Source of the DNA: Dyella japonica A8
GTDB taxonomy: Bacteria; Pseudomonadota; Gammaproteobacteria; Xanthomonadales; Rhodanobacteraceae
Direction: 5' to 3'
Assembly: GCF_000725385.1 (NCBI RefSeq)
Contig: NZ_CP008884.1
Location: 248,001-312,000 of the forward strand
Length of the DNA stretch: 64,000 bases
In this document: positions 1 to 9,567 of the stretch, in pieces
Position numbering within the stretch: position 1 is the stretch's first letter
Layout of the letters: each line of letters starts with the position of its first letter
Made by a program: the position numbers and the translations under genes
The notes under the pieces: generated by a model
Databases searched by the model: none
What the model was told of the DNA's origin: nothing
Seen by the model: only the letters and a program-made list of their open reading frames with translations

Positions 1-56
1 TTGAATTTCACGGAGCCACTGAGGTTCGGCAGGCAACACCAACGAGGTCAACGCCC

Positions 57-3000
57 ATGTCCACCGCACTACGCAAGCATCCATTGTCATTTGCCATCAC
101 CGTGTCGCTGTTCGCCGTCGTGTCGACGGCGGCGGTGGCGTCGACGCCCGCCGATGCCCAGGCCAACGGGCAGGCAACGCAGGCCACCACGGCGCAGACG
201 ACAACGACGCCTTCGACGCCCGACGCCAAGAAGGCGGACGACAAGACCAGCGATACCGAAGCACAGAAGAACGCGGCCACGCTGTCGACCGTGAGCGTGT
301 CGGGCGTGCGTGCCTCGCAGATGCGCGCCATCGATCTGAAGCGGGATGCGGCCAACATCCAGGACAGCATCACGGCGGAGAACATCGGCGCGCTGCCCGA
401 CACCACCATCACCGACTCGCTGCAGCGCGTCACCGGCGTGCAGATCAACCGCGACGCAGGCGTGGGTACCTCGGTGGACGTGCGCGGCCTGCCGCAGGTC
501 GGCACCATGCTCAATGGCGAAGTGTTCATCACGGCGGACCAGATCGACTCGCAGCAGCCTGACTTCACCATGCTGCCGTCCACGCTGTTCCACGGTGTGG
601 ACGTGGTCAAGTCATCCACCGCCAACGAAACCGACGCCGGCATCAGCGGCGCCATCGACCTGCATACCTATCGCCCCTGGGATCTTCCCAGCGGATTCAC
701 CTACAGCTATTCCGCGAACGGCGAGCGCGGCAATACCACCAGCCACACGGGGCCCGAGGCCAACGGCCTTATCTCCTACAACGACCATGGCCGCTGGGGC
801 TTGCTGATCTCCGCCGACTACTCCGATACCCGGCGCATGAACGCCACCGAAGGCCTGGACCAGTATGGCGTCGTGCTCAATGGCGAGAACGCCACCAGCG
901 CCGCCAGCTACAACGGCTTCCTGAGCGCATGGAACGGCGCGCCCATTCCGTCGAGGATCGTGCAGAACCCGGACGGCAGCGTGGATGTGAATGGCGACGG
1001 CAAGTCCAACGGCGTCTTCATGGGCAGCCAGGACATCGGCATCAACGACATCATCACCCAGCGCAAGCGCAAGTCCGGCAATGCCTCGTTCCAGATGGAC
1101 CTGGGCAGCGGCTTCAGCGTCACCAGCGACTATTTCTACTCGCAGCAGCGCCAGTACGACCGGAATGTCGGCATCCAGTTCAACTCCACCAACTGGCAGG
1201 GCGCCACTTACGTGCCGCTGCAATCGCGCAATACCGGCAGCCCCGCCCTCGGTGCCTACGGCACGCCCGAGCCCGGCTGGGAGGGTTCGCAGTTCTACAC
1301 CACGCAGGTGTACGAGAAATGGCCGGGCGACGTGGAGTCGTACTCGCAGATCATCCAGAAGAGCTCCGTCGCCAAGAACCTCAACCTGCAGCTGGACTAC
1401 GACAACGGCGGCAACTTCACGGCCAGCCTGCGCGGCATCCATGACACGGCATCCCAGTCGAACCAGGAAACCGACGTCAACATTTCCGATTCCGACGGCG
1501 CGCTGTGGCCGAACGTGCTGATGGACGGCGTCACCGTGCCGCCGGGAACCATGGTCTACCCAGCCCAGCTGGGCGGCAACCGCGTGTTCAATGCCAACGG
1601 CATTCCGCAGAACACGGTGCCGATCGTCGCGGACTTCAATGGCCGCTACATCCAGGTCAGCATGCCCTCGTCGCTGGCCGCCGATTTCGCCAACCCCAAT
1701 GGCTGGACCATGAAGACGCTGGAGTCGTCCGGCGACTACGACCGCAAGGTGGCACTGAACGCGTTGCGCTTCGACGGCAAGTACGATTTCCAGGACGGCA
1801 TCCAGCTCGAGTTCGGCGTGCGCAACAGCATCCGCAGCGCCGACAACAATGGCTGGACGCTGGAAACGCCGGTCTACGCCGGCATCGGGGCCAGCGATCC
1901 GAACGGATGCCTGGTGCGCTATGTCGGCGCCGACGTGGTGCTCAACAGCGGCGCCTGCACGGCGGGCAACGACCAGGGCTATTTCCGCGCGGGCCCGCTG
2001 TCCGCCATACAGATGCCCAATACCGCGGCGCCGCTGGCGAACAACTTCAAGCAGTACAACAACCTGCTCGGCTCGGGCATCAACTTCTGGGCGATCGATC
2101 CCAACGCGATGGTCAATCCGATTTCCTTCTGGAAATCGCTTTACCCCAATACCCAGGAAGTGGCGGAACCCGGCACGACATGGGCCGTGCGTTTGAAGGA
2201 GTTGTCCGGCTATCTGCAGGCGGATTTCAAGGGCGAGATCGGCAACATGCCGTACAGCGGCAACGTGGGCGTGCGCCTGATCCACACCAACCTGGACGTG
2301 ACCCAGCACCTGACCGGCGCGCCGGGTTCGTACGGCGACGAGCCCGCCGACGTGGGTACTGCGCTCACCAAGCGCAGTTACCAGGACACGCTGCCGTCGG
2401 CCAACTTCTCGCTGGACATCACCGACCGCCTGAAGTGGCGACTGGCGTACTCCAAGAACATGATGCCGCTGGATCTCAGCACCTGGGCGGGTGGCCTGCA
2501 GCTGAACTACTCACTGATGGAGACGCCGCAAGGGCCGATCTTCCGCGTGTCCAACGGTACCTCCACCGGCAACCCGAACCTCAACCCGTGGCGCTCCACC
2601 AACTACGGGACGTCGCTGGAGTACTACATCAACCCCACCAGCATGCTGAGCCTTGCGCTGTTCCGCATCAACGTGGACAGCTTCATCAAGAACGGCAGCG
2701 TGACCAACTGCACCCTGCCCGACGAAGACGGCGTGGTGCGCGACCACTGCATCGTGATCACCCAGCCCGTGCAGGGTACCGGCAACAGCATCCATGGCGC
2801 GGAGTTCGATTACCGCCAGGGCTTCACCTTCCTGCCGGGCATCCTGTCCAAGACCGGCATGGAGGTGAACGGCACGTACGCGCCCAGCAATTCGGGCGAA
2901 ACGGACCTGGCCGGCAAGAAGATCCCATTCCAGGACAACTCGACCAAGTCCGGCAACTTCATCCTGTGGTACCAGGACGATCACTTCCAGGCACGTGTCG

Positions 3001-3254
3001 CCTACAACTACCGTTCGCGGCGCGCGGTGATGGACAGTGTGGGCGGCATCACCGGCATGGAGATGTACGAAGCGCCGCAACGCTACGTGGACGCCTCGGT
3101 GTCGTACAAGTTCAGCAAGTACGCCGAGGTGTTCCTGGACGGCACCAACCTCACCAATGAGTATCAGAAGTACTACCTGGTGTGGCCCGACCAGCCGGGG
3201 CACTCGACGTTCTCCGAGCGCATGTTCATGTTGGGCGTGCGCGGCCAGTGGTAA
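57..3254 (+). CDS. TonB-dependent receptor, Xanthomonad carbohydrate type
   Basis: A 1,065-residue outer-membrane TonB-dependent transporter. An N-terminal signal peptide ending near ASTPADA is followed by a low-complexity Gln/Thr/Asp linker, then a plug domain (about residues 75-200; SVSGVRAS, IGALPDTTITDSLQRVTGVQI, VDVRGLP) and a C-terminal beta-barrel ending in the terminal aromatic pattern VRGQW. The plug resembles the large TonB-Xanth-Caul group, whose members import oligosaccharides. It heads a locus with a permease, a GH2 exo-glycosidase and a LacI regulator on the same strand, so it probably imports the GH2 substrate. Substrate is inferred from context. The promoter lies mostly outside the window. 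An antisense frame with an almost equally long open stretch is a GC-codon shadow. Confidence 0.93.
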   Translation: MSTALRKHPLSFAITVSLFAVVSTAAVASTPADAQANGQATQATTAQTTTTPSTPDAKKADDKTSDTEAQKNAATLSTVSVSGVRASQMRAIDLKRDAANIQDSITAENIGALPDTTITDSLQRVTGVQINRDAGVGTSVDVRGLPQVGTMLNGEVFITADQIDSQQPDFTMLPSTLFHGVDVVKSSTANETDAGISGAIDLHTYRPWDLPSGFTYSYSANGERGNTTSHTGPEANGLISYNDHGRWGLLISADYSDTRRMNATEGLDQYGVVLNGENATSAASYNGFLSAWNGAPIPSRIVQNPDGSVDVNGDGKSNGVFMGSQDIGINDIITQRKRKSGNASFQMDLGSGFSVTSDYFYSQQRQYDRNVGIQFNSTNWQGATYVPLQSRNTGSPALGAYGTPEPGWEGSQFYTTQVYEKWPGDVESYSQIIQKSSVAKNLNLQLDYDNGGNFTASLRGIHDTASQSNQETDVNISDSDGALWPNVLMDGVTVPPGTMVYPAQLGGNRVFNANGIPQNTVPIVADFNGRYIQVSMPSSLAADFANPNGWTMKTLESSGDYDRKVALNALRFDGKYDFQDGIQLEFGVRNSIRSADNNGWTLETPVYAGIGASDPNGCLVRYVGADVVLNSGACTAGNDQGYFRAGPLSAIQMPNTAAPLANNFKQYNNLLGSGINFWAIDPNAMVNPISFWKSLYPNTQEVAEPGTTWAVRLKELSGYLQADFKGEIGNMPYSGNVGVRLIHTNLDVTQHLTGAPGSYGDEPADVGTALTKRSYQDTLPSANFSLDITDRLKWRLAYSKNMMPLDLSTWAGGLQLNYSLMETPQGPIFRVSNGTSTGNPNLNPWRSTNYGTSLEYYINPTSMLSLALFRINVDSFIKNGSVTNCTLPDEDGVVRDHCIVITQPVQGTGNSIHGAEFDYRQGFTFLPGILSKTGMEVNGTYAPSNSGETDLAGKKIPFQDNSTKSGNFILWYQDDHFQARVAYNYRSRRAVMDSVGGITGMEMYEAPQRYVDASVSYKFSKYAEVFLDGTNLTNEYQKYYLVWPDQPGHSTFSERMFMLGVRGQW

Positions 3255-3296
3255 GTCGTCGAGCCTGACGCTTCAACGTGTAGAAATGTTCGAAGC

Positions 3297-3356
3297 CCCT
3301 CACCGTCATTCCCGCGAACCCCGACAAGGGGGCGAGAGCGGGGATGACGGTGAGGG
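3297..3356. repeat. Long inverted repeat, REP-like, between receptor and permease
   Basis: Two 19-base arms (3297-3315 and 3338-3356) are complementary apart from one G-T pair and enclose a 22-base loop. The core (CGTCATTCCCGC and its complement) is the type of short palindrome widely dispersed in gammaproteobacterial genomes. It lies 43 bp after the receptor stop and may terminate its transcript or stabilise its 3' end. No T-run follows. Confidence 0.7.
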
Positions 3357-3420
3357 ATAGGTTAGACATTGTTTCAAATGTAGCCTCACTCATAACGCGG
3401 CCACCCAGACGATTGCCAGC

Positions 3421-4809
3421 ATGCCCGACTCCAGCACGCCCCCGCCCGTTCGCGACAACGCGTTCCACCGCTCCATCGGCCTGTTCTCGGGCACCGCGAT
3501 CAACATGACGCAGATGTGCGGGATCGGGCCGTTCATCACCATCCCCATCATGGTCGCCGCCATGGGCGGGCCGCAGGCGGTCATCGGATGGATCGCCGGC
3601 GCCATCCTGGCCATGGCCGATGGCCTGGTCTGGGCGGAACTGGGCGCCGCCATGCCGGGCTCCGGTGGCACCTATGTCTATCTGCGCGAAGCCTTCCAGT
3701 ACCGCACCGGCAAGCTGATGCCGTTCCTGTTCATCTGGACGATGCTGCTGGCGATTCCCCTGCTGATGTCCACCGGCATCATCGGCATGGTGGAGTACCT
3801 GGCGTTCTTCTTCCCCAACCTGGGCTGGTGGCCGGTGCATCTGATCGGGCTGGCGGCGACCGCCGTGGTCACGTGGATGCTGTACCGGCGCATCGAGTCG
3901 GTGCGCTCCATCACCATCGCGCTGTGGATCATCATGCTGGTTTCCGTGATCGGCGTGGCGGCGGCGGGCTTTTCGCACTTCCACGCCGGCTTCGCCTTTG
4001 CTTATCCGCCCGACACGTTTGGCGGCCACTTCTTCGTGGGGCTGGGCGCGGGGCTGATCATCGGCATCTACGACTACCTCGGCTACAACACCACTGCCTA
4101 CATCGGTGACGAGCTGCGCGATCCGGGCCGCACCATGCCGGGCTCCATCATCGTGTCGGTGATCGCGATGATGTTCGTCTACCTGCTGCTCAACATCAGC
4201 GTGCTCGGCGTGGCGCCGTGGCAGGAGATCGCGCAATCCAAGTCGGTGGCCTCGCTGGTGGTGGAGCGCAGCTGGGGTCATCTGGCCGCGGCCGTGATGA
4301 CCGTGCTGATCATCGTGACCGCCTTCGCCTCGGTATTCACCGGCCTGCTGGGCGGTTCGCGTGTGCCCTTCCAGGCCGCGCAGGACAAGGTGTTCCTGTC
4401 CGTGTTCGGCAAGCTGCACGCCAGGCATGGCTTTCCGCATGTGGCGTTGATCACCATGGGCGTGGTGACGGCCATCGGCACGTTCTTCGACCTTACCGAA
4501 GTCATCAACATGCTGCTGGCGGCGACCATCATCGTGCAATCCATCGCGCAGATCGCCGCGCTGGTGGTGCTGCGCAGGCGCCAGCCAAACCTCGCGCGTC
4601 CGTACAGGCAATGGCTTTACCCCGTGCCGTGCGTGATCGCGCTGGTGGGGTGGATCTACGTGTACGTGTCCGCCTCGACCTTGTCGCTCATTCTTTCCGG
4701 CCTGTGGATCGTCGCCGGCCTGGTCGTCTTTGCGCTCTGGGCCCGGCACAACCGGTCCTGGCCGTTCGCGCCCGTCGAAGTACGCGAAACCTATCTCGAG
4801 AAGCATTGA
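3421..4809 (+). CDS. APC-superfamily permease
   Basis: A 462-residue inner-membrane protein with about twelve hydrophobic segments, of the amino acid-polyamine-organocation type. The N-terminal GLFSGTAINMTQMCGIGPFI matches the glycine-rich first helix of this family, and the helix-breaking AMPGSGGTYVYLREAF motif in TM2-TM3 is also typical. It ends 4 bp before the next gene, so the two are almost certainly cotranscribed. Sitting between a TonB receptor and a GH2 hydrolase, it probably carries a product of the locus, such as an amino sugar or amino acid, across the inner membrane. The substrate cannot be read from sequence. No strong ribosome binding site precedes the ATG. Confidence 0.85.
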   Translation: MPDSSTPPPVRDNAFHRSIGLFSGTAINMTQMCGIGPFITIPIMVAAMGGPQAVIGWIAGAILAMADGLVWAELGAAMPGSGGTYVYLREAFQYRTGKLMPFLFIWTMLLAIPLLMSTGIIGMVEYLAFFFPNLGWWPVHLIGLAATAVVTWMLYRRIESVRSITIALWIIMLVSVIGVAAAGFSHFHAGFAFAYPPDTFGGHFFVGLGAGLIIGIYDYLGYNTTAYIGDELRDPGRTMPGSIIVSVIAMMFVYLLLNISVLGVAPWQEIAQSKSVASLVVERSWGHLAAAVMTVLIIVTAFASVFTGLLGGSRVPFQAAQDKVFLSVFGKLHARHGFPHVALITMGVVTAIGTFFDLTEVINMLLAATIIVQSIAQIAALVVLRRRQPNLARPYRQWLYPVPCVIALVGWIYVYVSASTLSLILSGLWIVAGLVVFALWARHNRSWPFAPVEVRETYLEKH

Positions 4810-4813
4810 CGTT

Positions 4814-7525
4814 ATGCAAACCCCAGCCAAGCCCATGCTTTGGATGATGGCCGCGATGGCCTTGTCGGCCGCGCCGGCCGTACAGGCCCAGACCGCCTAC
4901 GCCCCCACCCAGGTGGGTGTTGACGCCGGCTCGGTCACCACCATCGGTCACTGGCAGATCCAGGACAGCGCGAAGGCGCAGCAAACCGGCGCCGAGATTT
5001 CCTCCACCGGCTTTCCCACCACGGACTGGTACCCGGCGACGGGTCGCGCCACCGTCATGGCCGCGCTGCTGGAAAACCACACGTTCAAGAACGACGTGTT
5101 CTACAGCGACAACCTGCGTGCCGTGCAGGTACCGGAGGCCAGCGGCAACTTGTTCGTGACGCCGTGGTGGTACCGCACCGAATTCGCCTTGCCGAAGGAT
5201 TCGGCAGGCCGGCATACCTTGCTGCGCACCAACGGCATCATCGCGAGCGCCGACGTGTGGGTGAACGGACACCAGGTGGCCGACCACGCCGAGCTGGCCG
5301 GTGCTTATCCCGTGCACGAACTCGACGTGACGCGCTGGGTGCACGCGGGCGCCAATATCCTCGCCCTGCGCGTGCATCCGGCCGATCCGCGCCAGAGCCT
5401 GTCGATCGGCTGGGTGGACTGGAACCCCACGCCGCCGGACAACAACATGGGCCCCTGGCGTGGTGTGGACGTCATGCAGACCGGGCCCGTCCAACTCAGC
5501 GCCCCACAGGTGGCGTCCACGCTGTCGTTGCCTGACCTGTCGCGCGCCACGCTGACCGTGAAGGTGGACGCGAAGAACCTGGACACCGTGGCGCATGACG
5601 CCACCATCACCGGCACCGTGGCCGGCGTCCCCCTGCAACAGACCGTACATCTCGCGCCCGGGCAAACGCAGGTCGTCGCGTTCGCCACCGGCACCACGCC
5701 GGGCCTCGCGCTGGATCACCCGAAGATCTGGTGGCCGGCGGGCATGGGCGGGCAGCCGCTGTACACGCTGGAGATGCGTGCCGCCGTCGACGGCGCGACC
5801 TCCGATCGGGCCACGGCGACGTTCGGCATACGCAGCGTCACCTCACGCCTCACCAGCCAGGGTTACCGCCAGTTTTTCATCAACGGCAAGCCGCTGCTGA
5901 TCCGTGGCGCAGGCTGGGCGCCGGACATGTTCCTGCGCGACGACCCGGCCCGCATGGAGGCCGAGTTCAGCTATGTCCTCAACCTGGGCCTCAACACCAT
6001 CCGTAGCGAGGGCAAGCTGGAGAACCCGCGCTTCTATGAGCTCGCCGACCGCTACGGCGTGCTGATACTCGCGGGCTGGGAGTGCTGCGACAAATGGGAG
6101 TCGGCGGCCAAGACCGGCGGCGCGCCATGGACCGACGCCGACATGAACGTCGCGAAGGATTCGATGGCCAGTGAAGCGCGCCTGTTGCGCAACCATCCCT
6201 CGGTGATCGGCTTCCTGATCGGCAGCGACAACGCGCCACCACCGCCGATCGCGAAGATGTACGCCGACACGCTGCGCGCGGCGGACTGGTCGCTGCCCAT
6301 CATCGCGGCTGCCGTGCCCCAGGGAACCGCCGACACCGGCCCTTCCGGCCTGAAGATGGCCGGACCCTACGACTGGATTCCCCCCGCCTACTGGTATGCC
6401 GACAAACTCGGCGGCGCCTTCGGCTTCGACTCCGAGGTCAGCGCCGGCGCCGACATCCCGCGCCTGGAAGACGTGGAGCGCATGCTGTCGCCGCAGGAAC
6501 AGGAAGCGCTGTGGAAATACCCGGAGGCGAGGCAGTACCACGCCTCGGCCGACTGGTCGACCTTCGCTGTGCTCACCCCGTTCGACAAGGCGCTGGCCCA
6601 GCGCTACGGCGCCCCCACCAGCCTTGCCGATTACGTCGCCAAGGCGCAGCTCGACAACTACGACAACGTCCGCGCGCAGTTCGAGGCGTTCAACGCACGC
6701 ATGGATGCAGCCAAGCCCGCGACGGGCGTGATCTACTGGATGCTCAACAACGCATGGCCCTCGCTGCACTGGCACCTGTACGACTACTACATGAATCCGG
6801 CCGGGGCGTACTTCGGCGCCAAGAAGGCCAACGAGCAGGTGCACATCCAGTACTCGTACGACTCCAGGAATATCGTGCTGGTGAACCATGGGCTCGATGA
6901 CATGCACGGCCTGCAGGCGACCCTCCGCGTGCGCAACCTGGATGGCAGCGTGCGTTACGAGAAGCGCCTGCAAGGCATCGACCTCGCGGGCAACCACACG
7001 CGGCAGCTGGCCACCTTGCCGGCCATCGGCAACCTCTCGCCCACTTACTTCGTCGAGCTCGACCTCGCCGCTTCCGATGGGCAGCCGGTGAGCCGCAACG
7101 TCTACTGGCTGTCCACGCGCGCGGACGTGCTCGACTGGGCGAACTCCAACTGGTACCTCACGCCGCTGACGCAATACGGCGACCTGACCGCGCTGCGCTC
7201 GCTGCCGGAGGCGGCCAGCGAGGTGCACGCAAGCACGCGGCACGAAGGTCATGAAGATGTCACCACGGTGACGCTGTCGGTGCCCGCATCGTCCCGGGCC
7301 GTGGCCTTGTTCCAGCATGTGTCGATCCGGCGCGGCGCGCGTGGCGAGCTTGCGCTGCCGATACGGTGGACTGACAATGACATCACGCTTTGGCCCGGTG
7401 AATCGATGACCCTGACCGCGCGATACGCATCGCAGGGCACGGCCGATCCCGTGGTCGAAGTGAGTGGGTGGAACGTGCAGTCGCAGAGCGTTCCGGCTTC
7501 CGCCACGCAGGGAACAGACCATTGA
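4814..7525 (+). CDS. GH2 glycosidase, exo-beta-D-glucosaminidase-like
   Basis: A 903-residue secreted glycoside hydrolase family 2 enzyme. The ATG at 4814, 4 bp after the permease stop, gives a clean signal peptide (MQTPAKPMLWMMAAMALSAA, cleavage near VQAQ); an upstream in-frame start would lie inside the permease gene. Jelly-roll and Ig-like domains precede a TIM barrel. IGSDNAP (Asp472) and GFDSEVSAG (Glu541) occupy the acid/base and nucleophile positions of CsxA-type exo-beta-D-glucosaminidases, where the acid is Asp instead of the Glu usual in GH2. This favours glucosaminidase or a close mannosidase-like specificity over beta-galactosidase. It would trim oligosaccharides in the periplasm after receptor uptake. 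Family assignment is firm; exact substrate is inferred. Confidence 0.88.
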   Translation: MQTPAKPMLWMMAAMALSAAPAVQAQTAYAPTQVGVDAGSVTTIGHWQIQDSAKAQQTGAEISSTGFPTTDWYPATGRATVMAALLENHTFKNDVFYSDNLRAVQVPEASGNLFVTPWWYRTEFALPKDSAGRHTLLRTNGIIASADVWVNGHQVADHAELAGAYPVHELDVTRWVHAGANILALRVHPADPRQSLSIGWVDWNPTPPDNNMGPWRGVDVMQTGPVQLSAPQVASTLSLPDLSRATLTVKVDAKNLDTVAHDATITGTVAGVPLQQTVHLAPGQTQVVAFATGTTPGLALDHPKIWWPAGMGGQPLYTLEMRAAVDGATSDRATATFGIRSVTSRLTSQGYRQFFINGKPLLIRGAGWAPDMFLRDDPARMEAEFSYVLNLGLNTIRSEGKLENPRFYELADRYGVLILAGWECCDKWESAAKTGGAPWTDADMNVAKDSMASEARLLRNHPSVIGFLIGSDNAPPPPIAKMYADTLRAADWSLPIIAAAVPQGTADTGPSGLKMAGPYDWIPPAYWYADKLGGAFGFDSEVSAGADIPRLEDVERMLSPQEQEALWKYPEARQYHASADWSTFAVLTPFDKALAQRYGAPTSLADYVAKAQLDNYDNVRAQFEAFNARMDAAKPATGVIYWMLNNAWPSLHWHLYDYYMNPAGAYFGAKKANEQVHIQYSYDSRNIVLVNHGLDDMHGLQATLRVRNLDGSVRYEKRLQGIDLAGNHTRQLATLPAIGNLSPTYFVELDLAASDGQPVSRNVYWLSTRADVLDWANSNWYLTPLTQYGDLTALRSLPEAASEVHASTRHEGHEDVTTVTLSVPASSRAVALFQHVSIRRGARGELALPIRWTDNDITLWPGESMTLTARYASQGTADPVVEVSGWNVQSQSVPASATQGTDH

Positions 7526-7541
7526 AGACGCCAGGGCTTTC

Positions 7542-8549
7542 ATGTCGCGCGTGACCATCAACGATGTCGCCCGTGCGTCGGACACCTCGAAGAAGACCGT
7601 GTCGCGCGTGCTCAACAACGAGCCGAACGTGCGCGATTCGGTACGGCAGCGCGTGCTGGCGGCGGTAGCGGAACTCAACTACCGGCCGCTCACCTCGGCG
7701 CGCAGCCTGGCGACCAACCGCTCCTTCATGATCGGCCTGCTCTACGACAACCTGTCGCCGAGCTACATCATGGAAGTGCAGGCCGGCGTGCTGGAGGCGT
7801 GCGAGGCGAAGCAGTACAGCATGATGGTGCAGCCGCTGGTCTCTACCGCGCCGGACTTCGTCGAGCGCGTGGAGAGCATCCTCTCGCGGCACCAGCCCGA
7901 TGGACTGATCCTGACGCCGCCCATCACCGACCATGCCAAGCTGCTCGACCACCTGCGCAAGAGCGATCTTCCGTTCGCCTCGATCGCCCCGCGCCACCCC
8001 AAGGGCTGCATCGGCGTGATGCTGCGCGAGCGCGAAGCGGCCGCGGCGATGGTGCAGCACCTGGTGTCGCTGGGTCACCGCCGCATCGCCCATATCATCG
8101 GCGACCCCAAGCATGGCGCGGGCATCTGGCGCCTTGCGGGCTATCGCGACGGCCTGCAGCGGGCGGGGCTGAAGGAAGACCCGGCGTACATGGTGCAGGG
8201 ACAGTTCTCCTTCGAATCCGGCGTGGCTGCGGCGCGTCGCCTGCTTGCACTGAAGCAACGCCCCACCGCCATTTTCGCGGCCGACGACGACATGGCCGTC
8301 GGCGCGATCTGGGCTGCCGCAGAGGCCGGCGTGTCGGTTCCCGGCGAGATCTCCATCTGCGGCTTCGACGACACCACCATCGCGACGCAGGTGTGGCCGC
8401 CGCTGACCACCGTGCACCAGCCCGTGCGCGACATGGGCAAGCGCGCCACCGAAGAACTGCTGCTGCGCGTGCTGGGCAAGGGCGAAGCCCGCATGGTCGA
8501 AGTCGACTACGAAATGCGCATGCGCGCGTCGACAGCGCCCGCGCCCTGA
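7542..8549 (+). CDS. LacI-family transcriptional regulator
   Basis: A 335-residue repressor. Residues 3-50 form the helix-turn-helix and hinge (VTINDVARASDTSKKTVSRVLNN, followed by LNYRP and ARSLAT), and the rest is the periplasmic-binding-like sugar domain (IGLLYDN, HRRIAHIIG, AIFAADDDMAVGA, ISICGFDDT). It lies 16 bp after the GH2 gene and probably senses a sugar released by the locus and controls the receptor-permease-GH2 operon. The chosen ATG gives the standard N-terminus; an upstream TTG is possible. A palindromic site upstream of the permease or the AATTTAGATCGATCTAAATT sites at 39-46 kb are candidate targets, but nothing proves either. Confidence 0.93.
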   Translation: MSRVTINDVARASDTSKKTVSRVLNNEPNVRDSVRQRVLAAVAELNYRPLTSARSLATNRSFMIGLLYDNLSPSYIMEVQAGVLEACEAKQYSMMVQPLVSTAPDFVERVESILSRHQPDGLILTPPITDHAKLLDHLRKSDLPFASIAPRHPKGCIGVMLREREAAAAMVQHLVSLGHRRIAHIIGDPKHGAGIWRLAGYRDGLQRAGLKEDPAYMVQGQFSFESGVAAARRLLALKQRPTAIFAADDDMAVGAIWAAAEAGVSVPGEISICGFDDTTIATQVWPPLTTVHQPVRDMGKRATEELLLRVLGKGEARMVEVDYEMRMRASTAPAP

Positions 8550-8596
8550 CCGCCGCTATCCTGCAGCCCACGCGACCGATCCCGAGGATCCACCCG

Positions 8597-9442
8597 ATGC
8601 CCGCCACGCCAGACGCCAGCCACCCGCCGCGGACGTTCCACTTCATCTCCGGGTTGCCGCGCTCTGGCACCACGCTGCTGGCGGCCATCCTCAACCAGAA
8701 CCCGCGTTTCCGCGCCGGCATGACCAGCCCGCTGGCCGACATCATGGGCCTGGTGATGGCCGAGGCGAGCAGCAAGAACGACTTCTCCTTCGACGTCTCC
8801 GACGAACAGCGCGTGGCGCTGCTGCGTGGACTGGTCGAGAACTTCTACTCGGTGCAGAACCATGCCGAGGTGGTGTTCGACACCAGCCGCCTGTGGTGCA
8901 GCCGCATGCCGTTGCTCAACACGCTGTTCCCCGGGGTGAAGGTCATTGCCTGCGTGCGCCAGCTGGCATGGGTGCTGGACAGCATGGAACGGCTGGTGCA
9001 GAAGCAGCCGGTCAGCGTCAGCAAGGTGTTCCGCTTCGACACCAACACCACGGTGTACTCGCGCGTTGAAGCCTTGACCGATCCACGCGGCATGGTGGGC
9101 TTCGCCTACCAGGCCACCAAGGAAGCCTTCTACGGCCAGTTCGCGCAAGACCACCTGCTGATGCTGACCTACGAAAGCCTGGTGGCCAACCCGGCCGCGG
9201 CGGTGCGCGCGGTCTACCAGTTCCTCGGCGAGCCCTGGTTCGAGCACGACTTCGACCATCTCGAGTACCACGCGGACGAGTTCGACGCCCGCGTCGGCAT
9301 GCCCGGCCTGCACTCCGTGCGCCCGAAGGTGCAGGCGGTCGAACGCCAGCCGATGCTGCCACGCGAGGTCTTCGGCCGCTTCGCCAACGAAGCGTTCTGG
9401 ATGGATCCGAAGAACAACGTCAACCAGGTGACCATCGTGTAG
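8597..9442 (+). CDS. Sulfotransferase-family protein
   Basis: A 281-residue cytoplasmic protein with the PAPS-binding 5' loop FHFISGLPRSGTTLLAAIL near the N-terminus and a family-typical C-terminal half (LMLTYESLVANPAAAVRAVYQFLGEPW). Proteins of this type commonly accompany TonB receptor loci in Xanthomonads and Caulobacterales, and their acceptor there is unknown. It starts 47 bp after the LacI gene and is followed by a strong hairpin terminator, so it is the last gene of the permease-GH2-LacI unit. The ATG was chosen because it starts just before the P-loop strand; the longer in-frame extension overlaps the LacI gene. Confidence 0.85.
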   Translation: MPATPDASHPPRTFHFISGLPRSGTTLLAAILNQNPRFRAGMTSPLADIMGLVMAEASSKNDFSFDVSDEQRVALLRGLVENFYSVQNHAEVVFDTSRLWCSRMPLLNTLFPGVKVIACVRQLAWVLDSMERLVQKQPVSVSKVFRFDTNTTVYSRVEALTDPRGMVGFAYQATKEAFYGQFAQDHLLMLTYESLVANPAAAVRAVYQFLGEPWFEHDFDHLEYHADEFDARVGMPGLHSVRPKVQAVERQPMLPREVFGRFANEAFWMDPKNNVNQVTIV

Positions 9443-9464
9443 GCGCCGGTTGTCCCTGCAAGAA

Positions 9465-9490
9465 ACAAAGGCCGCTTGCGCGGCCTTTGT
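9465..9490 (+). terminator. Intrinsic terminator after the sulfotransferase gene
   Basis: An 11-bp perfect stem (ACAAAGGCCGC / GCGGCCTTTGT) with a TTGC loop lies 22 bp past the stop and runs into a short T-rich stretch. The symmetric flanks could terminate both strands, including the convergent bluB-like gene. Confidence 0.85.
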
Positions 9491-9567
9491 TGTATCTGCG
9501 GGAACCACGGGAATGCGTGCGGCACCGTGTTTTCCGGCTCATGGCGCAGAGCCCTTGCGGGCTGGCG

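Noticed and set aside
1..294. Short plus-strand frame overlapping the first receptor gene
   Set aside because: Arg-rich shadow in another frame of the receptor signal region.
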